Under the pieces are notes generated by a model. The model was not told the origin of the DNA. It searched no databases and saw nothing but the letters and a program-made list of their open reading frames with translations. Below are positions 58,053 to 64,000 of a stretch of 64,000 nt of DNA, one piece after another; positions within the stretch are counted from its first letter, which is position 1; each line of letters starts with the position of its first letter. The translations under genes were made by a program, and so were the position numbers. The DNA comes from a virus: positions 1-64,000 of the IMG/VR virus record IMGVR_UViG_3300034095_002511. One strand, 5' to 3'.

Positions 58053-59084
58053 AAGTAATCTGCAATTTTCCCTTTCTTTTTTTGCCACTACATCTTTAAT
58101 TGTTTTGTACCAATTTTTGGCCGATTTTTCTATAGATCCAAACTCTTCATATATGCTATAATTATTATTTGTATATCTTTTTAAATTTTCTTTTCCTAAT
58201 GAATGCATGATTTTTATAACTTCTATTAAATCTTTAACATCTCTTACAAAGAAAGAATTGTAACTATTGCACAATTCTTTTGTAAATCCGCAATCTGTAT
58301 ATATCAACGGAACTTTCATATAAGATGATTCGAATAAGGTTGTTGGCCCTCCTTCACTTCTTGACAATATACAAAAAGCATCCATGGCCAGATACCAATT
58401 TGCAACATCATCTTGATGACCGACAAACAAACAATTTCTTACATTCATATTTTTAAGTTTTTTTAAATCTTTTCCTCCACCAACAAAAACTGCTTTTATT
58501 TTTTCTGAATTTATTTTTTGAATTGCCTCCATAAGCCAAAATTGTCTTTTGTTTTCTCCAATTCTTGAAATCATACCAACTAAAAAATCATCATCGCCAA
58601 GACCCATTTTTTTTCTTTGCGAATCTCTAGTTTCTGTTGGCGTTAGTCTTATTTCATCAAATCCAGGGTAAATTACTGTATATGGTATATTGCCACACGA
58701 ATTAAGTGCCGTTCTCTTTGATGTCGCAATGCAATGTGTAATATAGCTTGAATTATTGGAAACTATATTAGGCTCTTCGCTGCACACGAACAATATGCAA
58801 ACTTTTGGTTTTGGAATATCTAGATTATTTAATTGGATGTCTCCCCAAAATAAAATTATATCTTCATTTTCAATTGCTTTAGTTATTTCGTTTTTTCCAC
58901 CAAGATATACAGGATGAGGAAATGTTTCGCAAAATTCTTTATCATAAAAATTTCTATCGATGCATAAACTTTGTCTGAATTGCAAATCGCCTTGAAACAT
59001 CTCATGTGATGAAATGCTTCTTAAAAGGATTTCAGCACCACCATTCCTTAAAAATTTGCGACCTATGTGTGTTATGTATTTCAT
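58047..59084 (-). CDS. GT4 family glycosyltransferase
   Basis: The 345-residue protein is GT-B: IGRKFLRNGGAEILLRS near the start, YTVIYPGFDEIRLTPT, the C-terminal half VGMISRIGENKRQFWLMEAI (about 170-189), a VFVGGGKD strand, and SRSEGGPTTLFESSYMKVP with the EGGPTTLFES nucleotide-binding acid motif (E-x7-E-like). It is a typical retaining GT4 sugar transferase. It faces the GNA1-like gene across an 88-base gap. Substrate unknown. Confidence 0.82.
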   Translation of the reverse strand: MKYITHIGRKFLRNGGAEILLRSISSHEMFQGDLQFRQSLCIDRNFYDKEFCETFPHPVYLGGKNEITKAIENEDIILFWGDIQLNNLDIPKPKVCILFVCSEEPNIVSNNSSYITHCIATSKRTALNSCGNIPYTVIYPGFDEIRLTPTETRDSQRKKMGLGDDDFLVGMISRIGENKRQFWLMEAIQKINSEKIKAVFVGGGKDLKKLKNMNVRNCLFVGHQDDVANWYLAMDAFCILSRSEGGPTTLFESSYMKVPLIYTDCGFTKELCNSYNSFFVRDVKDLIEVIKIMHSLGKENLKRYTNNNYSIYEEFGSIEKSAKNWYKTIKDVVAKKERENCRLLS

Positions 59085-59172
59085 CGCAGTCCATTATCAG
59101 TTTGACAGTGACTCATTTATTTCTGTACAATATGCATGATTATTTTGATTTGATCAAGAGGAGATTTTTAAA

Positions 59173-59595
59173 TTGGAAATTAGATTATTTAGAAAATCAG
59201 ATTTAAACAAAGGATTCATGGATTGCCTTAAGGTTTTGGGAGAAATATATTCTGAATCTAGTGATATTTCTCAAATTTTAAAACATAGAAGCAAATGTGG
59301 AATTAAAACTTTTGTTGTTGAATGCGATAATAGGATTGTAGCTACAGCCAGTTTGTTGTTAGAATCTAAATTTCGTTATAAAGAAAAGTGTGGTCACATT
59401 GAAGATGTTTGCGTGGCCGAAGACTTTCAAAGAAAAGGAATTGGAAAAATTTTATTAGATTATGTTATTCTTCAAGCCAAACGAGAGACTTGCTATAAAT
59501 TAGTTCTTTCTACCGATCAAAAAAATATTGGATTTTATAAAAATCTAGGTTTTTTCCAACATGAGTTAAATTTTCGATTAGATTTGAGGAAATAA
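59173..59595 (+). CDS. GNAT acetyltransferase, GNA1-like
   Basis: TTG 59173 with AAGAGGAG about ten bases upstream gives a 140-residue GNAT protein. Motifs: IVATASLLLESKFR, GHIEDVCVAEDFQRKGIGKI (about 75-94, acetyl-CoA loop R/Q-x-x-G-x-G) and CYKLVLSTDQKNIGFYKNLG (about 110-129), close to eukaryote-style glucosamine-6-phosphate N-acetyltransferase (GNA1). It may supply UDP-GlcNAc-type precursors for the glycosyltransferases. Acetyl acceptor remains a guess. Confidence 0.72.
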   Translation: MEIRLFRKSDLNKGFMDCLKVLGEIYSESSDISQILKHRSKCGIKTFVVECDNRIVATASLLLESKFRYKEKCGHIEDVCVAEDFQRKGIGKILLDYVILQAKRETCYKLVLSTDQKNIGFYKNLGFFQHELNFRLDLRK

Positions 59596-59597
59596 AT

Positions 59598-60668
59598 ATG
59601 AACTGGATGACACCGATATTGGCATTGAGTGGAATTGCTGTTGGTATATGGGCAGTAATTAGATATTTGATTTTAGTAGAAATAAGAATCGACAATAACA
59701 CATTCAGAACTCTTTATGACATTTGCAAAGATGAAAAAAAATTTATAATTGATGAAGAGTTTTTTACCGAGATAAGACATCCGGTAGTTTACAGGGCTTT
59801 TTGTTTCAATAAAAATTTCCCATGGTTTTACATTAGTCATTACGAGAGATTGCTTCAAGCTGGATTTCAAGGCAAGGACTTAGTTACTTCTATAATGTGT
59901 ACTCGCTGGAATTACAAAAATATAAAAACTTTTTTAGAAGTTAGTCTCAAGGAATTGCAAATTAATTTGTTTGGTGTACCAGTTAGAATAGCAACTCCAT
60001 GGAACACAGATAAAATTGGAGCTATTAAATACGCCAATAATCCTATATTCCCAGAAAGTTTATGGAAAGACTTTGATGATGAGATAGGAAATATATTGTT
60101 GAACAACTCTAAAACAGGAGCTATTTTGTATGGTGAACCAGGTAATGGAAAAACTTCTTATGTAAAATACCTTGCGGTTAAACATAATTTGCCAATAACA
60201 ATTATCACATTCGTTCCCGAATTTACGAATATAGACATCATGTTCATGTTTTCTCAGATATCATCAGGTACGATTGTTCTTTTGGAAGATTTTGATAATT
60301 ACTTTGATGGCAGAAAGTGCATCATAGGAGAAGGCAATAACGGAAGTAACAATATGGGAATCAAGTTTACATTTGATGTAATACTTAATTGTTTAGATGG
60401 TGTTTATAACTCTTATGAAAAAGTTGTTTTTATATTGACTGCAAATAACATTGAAAAAATAGACGAGGCTTTAAGAAGTAGGCCTAGCAGATTTAAATAT
60501 GTTAAATGTTTCTCAAACCCAGATTTGGAATTAAAAACTAAATTAATTGAAGACTGGGCTGAATCCGCTGGTAACTTAAATTTGGATCAAATTCTTAGAT
60601 TGAAAGAATTCAAACAACTTGGATTTAGCTTAGAAGAATCTAAAAATAAAATGGATATTAACACATGA
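59598..60668 (+). CDS. BCS1-like AAA ATPase with N-terminal membrane anchor
   Basis: The 356-residue protein begins with a hydrophobic helix (TPILALSGIAVGIWAVIRYLIL, in two parts), an N-terminal domain (about 35-150), and a AAA domain: Walker A ILYGEPGNGKTSYV (about 175-188), Walker B TIVLLEDFDNYF (about 228-239), sensor VVFILTANNIEKID, and SRPSRFKYV arginine finger. The arrangement is that of BCS1-type AAA proteins, which move or fold proteins across membranes. GAGGAA precedes the ATG. Confidence 0.82.
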   Translation: MNWMTPILALSGIAVGIWAVIRYLILVEIRIDNNTFRTLYDICKDEKKFIIDEEFFTEIRHPVVYRAFCFNKNFPWFYISHYERLLQAGFQGKDLVTSIMCTRWNYKNIKTFLEVSLKELQINLFGVPVRIATPWNTDKIGAIKYANNPIFPESLWKDFDDEIGNILLNNSKTGAILYGEPGNGKTSYVKYLAVKHNLPITIITFVPEFTNIDIMFMFSQISSGTIVLLEDFDNYFDGRKCIIGEGNNGSNNMGIKFTFDVILNCLDGVYNSYEKVVFILTANNIEKIDEALRSRPSRFKYVKCFSNPDLELKTKLIEDWAESAGNLNLDQILRLKEFKQLGFSLEESKNKMDINT

Positions 60669-60687
60669 TTTGAACCATATATAAGTC

Positions 60688-61014
60688 ATGTGGCATTACA
60701 TTTTTGCTGGTATTTTTTACACGCTGGTAATGTTTTTGACTTTTTTTGATTCAACCAGAAAAAGCCATTGGTTTTTCATTGTTTCAATTCTTTTAAACAC
60801 TTGTGGAAGTGTAATTTGGTTTACGCTTGTTAAATCTTTAGATGATAAAGAAAAAATTCTCATTAATAGCATATATTGGGATTTTATGATTTTGGTAATT
60901 GGATATTGCATTCCCTTAATGATTTTTAAATTCTCATTCAACTATTTTCAAATGTTTGGATTGATTTTTATCATCTTGGGATTTATTCTGTTAAAAGGTT
61001 TTCACAGCCATTAA
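60688..61014 (+). CDS. Membrane protein, about four helices
   Basis: The 108-residue protein has hydrophobic segments at about 3-20, 27-48, 63-82 and 88-105, with charged short loops. It resembles small drug/metabolite-transporter-like or 4-TM unknowns. No clear ribosome site. It overlaps a convergent membrane-protein gene by four bases. Confidence 0.55.
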   Translation: MWHYIFAGIFYTLVMFLTFFDSTRKSHWFFIVSILLNTCGSVIWFTLVKSLDDKEKILINSIYWDFMILVIGYCIPLMIFKFSFNYFQMFGLIFIILGFILLKGFHSH

Positions 61015-61325
61015 AAGAATAGTAGCCAACAAAATAAAAATATCTGAAATGCCAAAATACTAATTCCAATCGTAAATCCATATTTTTGATTGCTTATCAA
61101 TATTTTTTTCCAAATCATTAAACTTAAACATGTTCCAAACATTTTTACCGCTGAAAATAAAGCAACCGACCCAGAATCTAGCCTTATTAGCCAAATGCCT
61201 ACTATGTTCTTTTCTTCATGTATAAGCACATTTTGAAATCTTATTATAAGATACAGATCTAATGCACTTATTGATAATATCATTGTAAATAAAAACCAAA
61301 ATGCAATGTTTTTTCTTTTTGTCAT
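61011..61325 (-). CDS. Membrane protein, DUF5658-like
   Basis: The 104-residue protein starts with a charged MTKRKN, then has three hydrophobic helices (about 8-28, 50-72 and 82-102), with LDLYLIIRF near the first. The look is that of DUF5658 membrane proteins. Function unknown. It lies opposite the 60688 membrane-protein gene. Confidence 0.55.
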   Translation of the reverse strand: MTKRKNIAFWFLFTMILSISALDLYLIIRFQNVLIHEEKNIVGIWLIRLDSGSVALFSAVKMFGTCLSLMIWKKILISNQKYGFTIGISILAFQIFLFCWLLFF

Positions 61326-61389
61326 ACTTATTAGTTATAAAAAAACATATATAAAGCATATGTTTTTTTGATGTAGATTAAGGAATAAT

Positions 61390-61884
61390 ATGATTGATTA
61401 TAGGTTTTATAAGCTTTATAAAGAATATGTTTATTTGGAATCGTCTGGTTTGATGTACCATCCAGACCTAAAACAAGTGTCAGATGAAAATGAAGATGGT
61501 ATTATTGATCAGAGCGATTTGGTATCAAGCGAAGATACCAAAAAAGAACTATCTGATTTAAGTCGCAAAGTACAGGATGCGGTAGATTCATTCGATGATA
61601 TGAGTAGTTCATCCAATACAGATAAAAATAAATTTATGGACAAGTTGTATAAAATTGCAATGAATGTTTTTAAATTATTGAAGAAAAAAAGAAAAAACAT
61701 GCAAGAAGAATTCATTTTTAAAGATTTATTCAATAAAATTTATGATATTTCACAAATTAATGTCGATAAAGAAGAAGATGTGGTCGAAGTCAGGAAAAAA
61801 ATTACATTGTTGCTAAAAGATATTGACTACCATCTAAATAAATTCCATAGAAGCTTTTTTACTGGAACTTATTCTTACAACTAA
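61390..61884 (+). CDS. Hypothetical protein with dockerin/EF-hand-like loop
   Basis: The 164-residue protein begins MIDYRFYKLYKEYVYLESSG and has DENEDGIIDQSD (about 32-43), a calcium-binding loop like dockerin or EF-hand. A Ser/Asp-rich linker and a helical C-terminal part follow. TAAGGAATAAT lies upstream. It ends before a strong terminator. Role unknown. Confidence 0.55.
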   Translation: MIDYRFYKLYKEYVYLESSGLMYHPDLKQVSDENEDGIIDQSDLVSSEDTKKELSDLSRKVQDAVDSFDDMSSSSNTDKNKFMDKLYKIAMNVFKLLKKKRKNMQEEFIFKDLFNKIYDISQINVDKEEDVVEVRKKITLLLKDIDYHLNKFHRSFFTGTYSYN

Positions 61885-61919
61885 CTTTACTTTGCCTTTT
61901 TTTTAAGTATATTTCATTA

Positions 61920-61947
61920 CCACGATTTTTAAAAATCGTGGTTTTTT
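61920..61947 (+). terminator. Rho-independent terminator
   Basis: Perfect arms CCACGATTTTT / AAAAATCGTGG (61920-61941) with a tiny loop and TTTTTT. It ends the transcription unit of the preceding gene. Confidence 0.9.
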
Positions 61948-62048
61948 GTTTTATTTTTGTTTTTTTGGATAATTTTGTGAAATATTAATATGGATGTGAC
62001 GAAAGACATATAGGTTTACAATCATAATGTTTTTCGAAAGGGCAAAGA

Positions 62049-64000
62049 ATGTCTAATAAGATTGATGGATTTAATTGGAAGTCTTTGAATCACTCTACAA
62101 TCATCGAAAATAACGATGAATATGTCAAAGAAAGAAATTGGCAGGTAGATTGCCGAAAACAGCTTCAAAACGAACAATTGGCTGTTATAAATGCTCCCAC
62201 TGGGTCTGGTAAGAGTATTGTCATCGCCAGCCTCGCTTGGAAAAAGGCTGCAAACAGTAACAAGAAAGTGATTATTTGTGTTCCAGAAACTCTTATCGCA
62301 TCGAGCTTTGGCAAAAATATTAAAGTCCAATTGACTGATGGAACTAAAATAGATTGGAATCCAAAAACTAATCTATGTAACAAAAAAGGCATCAGAACTA
62401 TTGGAGAGCTTCTGTCGTTTTTGAGTTCCAAAGAAATCAATGGCATTAACGAAAGAGTAATCATCTGTTGCCGTCAGACATTGGTTTTATGTTGGGAAAA
62501 ATTCAGAAATGAAAAGATTTGGAATAATTTAGTTCTTGTGGTAGATGAAGCACACCATGTGCAGCATAGTTCGAATAGAATTGGAGAAGTTGTCGAAAAA
62601 CTCAGTCATAAAAATGACATTGTTTTAGTTACCGCAACTTTTTTCCGTGGCGACAAGCAACAGATTATATCTGCTGAACTAGCATCTAAATTTTCAAAAT
62701 ATAGTCTCCCGCTCGATGTGTGGATAAATCAAATGAAACATTTTAAAAACTTTTCTTATGATTTTGTTTTTGGATCTAATACAGCCAAAACAACAAGCTA
62801 TCTGTCTTCAGTAAGAAATTGCATTGACTCTCTTTTTTCTTCTGATCATAAAAAAATCATAATTTACATTCCCAACAGAATGAACAAAATGAAAACTGAT
62901 TGCAAGAAAAACGAAGTACGAAGTATTGTGAAAATGCTTGCTAAGAAATTTGGTGCAAAAAAAATAAAAACTAATGATTATGGGATCATAGAATTGATAA
63001 ATGAAAAAGGAGAAAAATACAAAATACTAGATCTTGTAAGCGAAGAAAATAGACACTTAAGAAAAGATTATTTTTCTGGTGTCATTGGTGGTGTTAATAT
63101 AAACAACGATAAAAATGCTCTTGATTGCATCATTTCATTGAACATGTTCAAGGAAGGTTGTGATTGGGAATTTGCAAATGGCATGATAATAACAGGCATT
63201 AAAGAATCTGTTACTGATTTGATTCAAATGGTTGGTCGTGTAATCAGAGACAAGCAAGGCAAGCCGACTGCAAAGATTATGCACATCATGCCTCTTATGT
63301 TAGATGACGAAATGGAAAATAAACTTAATACTTATTTTAAGTTAATTGCAGTCAACATGTTAATGGAAAATGCGATGAATCCAGTTTCGGAAATTAAAGA
63401 TTCACCATTAAGTGTTGATCGAAAAGAAAGAAATGACAAAGTTGAATCTGCCTTAAGCAAGTTAGATGAAAATAGAAAAATATCTCTTTTGAACAATGTT
63501 TTTAAATACATTTTTTCAAAATATGATGCTAAAGACGATTCTGTAAATGTCATTGGAAAAATTAAAAAGTGTGTTGTTGAATTTTTTGGTGCAAACAAAA
63601 TTACAAAAGGTGAAATCGAAGAAATTTCGTGTGAGATATTTTCGATTCTCTCAAGGAGGTCGTTGAAGATGAAGAATGAAAATGTTTCAAATATTGATTG
63701 GGATATGATTGAAAAATGTAAAAACCCATCTGGTTTTGTACAGCACTACATTAGCTCTTTAGTGGACAAAGATTCTTTAAAATTGCTACGAGAAAGAATG
63801 AATAGCGGGGAGACAGAAGAAAATAAAATGGCCGAAGAAATTTGCGATTATTATAAAAAACATGGAATCATTCCATCTGTTGGTTCTAAAATTGGCAGGT
63901 GTATTTCATACATAAGAAAAAAAATTAGAGAAGGCGTATCACCATACGAATCTACAGTAAAAATGTTTAATAAAGCTGGAATTTGGAAAGAGGTCAGTTC
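62049..64000 (+). CDS. SF2 DEAD/DEAH-box helicase (C-terminus outside window)
   Basis: An ATG at 62049 (GGGCAAAGA upstream) opens a frame that stays open to the window edge, over 650 residues. Helicase motifs are complete: Walker A NAPTGSGKSIV, DEAH VVDEAHHVQ, motif III VTATFF, motif IV-like IIIYIPNR, and motif VI QMVGRVIRD. The C-terminal part is helical, with IGRCISYIRKKIREG near the window end. It would be a phage replication or recombination helicase. An internal perfect ribosome site AAGGAGG (63653-63659) precedes an in-frame ATG at 63669, so a second shorter product is possible. Confidence 0.85.
   Translation, partial: MSNKIDGFNWKSLNHSTIIENNDEYVKERNWQVDCRKQLQNEQLAVINAPTGSGKSIVIASLAWKKAANSNKKVIICVPETLIASSFGKNIKVQLTDGTKIDWNPKTNLCNKKGIRTIGELLSFLSSKEINGINERVIICCRQTLVLCWEKFRNEKIWNNLVLVVDEAHHVQHSSNRIGEVVEKLSHKNDIVLVTATFFRGDKQQIISAELASKFSKYSLPLDVWINQMKHFKNFSYDFVFGSNTAKTTSYLSSVRNCIDSLFSSDHKKIIIYIPNRMNKMKTDCKKNEVRSIVKMLAKKFGAKKIKTNDYGIIELINEKGEKYKILDLVSEENRHLRKDYFSGVIGGVNINNDKNALDCIISLNMFKEGCDWEFANGMIITGIKESVTDLIQMVGRVIRDKQGKPTAKIMHIMPLMLDDEMENKLNTYFKLIAVNMLMENAMNPVSEIKDSPLSVDRKERNDKVESALSKLDENRKISLLNNVFKYIFSKYDAKDDSVNVIGKIKKCVVEFFGANKITKGEIEEISCEIFSILSRRSLKMKNENVSNIDWDMIEKCKNPSGFVQHYISSLVDKDSLKLLRERMNSGETEENKMAEEICDYYKKHGIIPSVGSKIGRCISYIRKKIREGVSPYESTVKMFNKAGIWKEVS

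Noticed and set aside
62022-62464. Leftward frames inside the helicase
   Set aside because: Shadows of the open rightward helicase frame with complete helicase motifs.
1-64000. tRNA genes, rRNA genes or CRISPR arrays
   Set aside because: Read both strands for tRNA D- and T-loop patterns and for evenly spaced repeats; none was convincing. This was a visual search, so tRNAscan or a CRISPR finder could still find something.

Overview
The window is AT-rich, tightly packed and coded mostly on the + strand. Neighbouring genes commonly overlap through ATGA, TAATG or similar start/stop junctions. No rRNA, tRNA, CRISPR array or insertion sequence was seen. The content (PhoH, a GroES-type co-chaperonin, peptide deformylase, a bS21-like protein, a metallophosphoesterase, HNH nucleases, a repetitive virion-like protein, a small DUF5872-like protein and short T4-type capsid-targeting-like N-termini) fits a huge (jumbo) tailed-phage genome much better than a bacterial chromosome. 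The host is a guess. The sigma-70-like protein (42031-42954) has a region 1.2 of the kind I associate with Planctomycetes, and there are a CAP-domain lipoprotein and a secreted Cys-rich protein of planctomycete style, so a host in the PVC group is plausible but not shown.

Layout. 1-5 kb: glycosyltransferases. 5-6.4 kb: bS21-like protein, ribbon-helix-helix protein and peptide deformylase. 6.4-9.9 kb: small unknowns, a Lys-rich repeat protein and a probable virion protein. 9.9-15 kb: a pyruvate-decarboxylase-like ThDP enzyme, IF-3, GroES-like protein and DnaJ. 15-21 kb: small genes, one glycosyltransferase, an HExxH peptidase, PhoH and a 710-residue Gly-rich repeat protein. 21-28 kb: amidoligase-like protein, exported proteins, a cysteine-less thioredoxin-like protein, a DUF5872-like protein and a phosphoesterase. 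28-35 kb: glycosyltransferases, small well-expressed-looking units with their own terminators, an HNH nuclease and a methyltransferase. 35-39 kb: two CsrA proteins, a ParB-like protein and a winged-helix protein, with related inverted repeats in the intergenic gaps. 39-45 kb: ClpX, gamma-glutamylcyclotransferase, sigma factor and a probably abundant unknown. 45-50 kb: two HNH proteins (one internally duplicated), a GT9-like protein and a second methyltransferase. 50-58 kb: N-formylglutamate-amidohydrolase-like and HAD proteins, a possible second sigma factor, a CAP lipoprotein with an apparent ATT start, a nuclease-like protein and a paralogous pair with capsid-targeting-like N-termini. 58-64 kb: a GT4 glycosyltransferase, GNA1-like acetyltransferase, BCS1-like AAA ATPase, membrane proteins and an SF2 helicase that runs off the right edge.

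How it may work together (inference). One set would redirect host gene expression: sigma factors, two CsrA, IF-3, bS21 and deformylase. A second handles protein folding and turnover: GroES-like protein, DnaJ and ClpX. A third, with twelve glycosyltransferases plus methyltransferases, the ThDP enzyme and a GNA1-like acetyltransferase, would build or modify a glycan. Several genes with T4-like capsid-targeting N-termini lack a Shine-Dalgarno sequence and instead have ATAAATA, like a T4 late promoter, about four bases before the ATG, which suggests leaderless or near-leaderless late transcripts.
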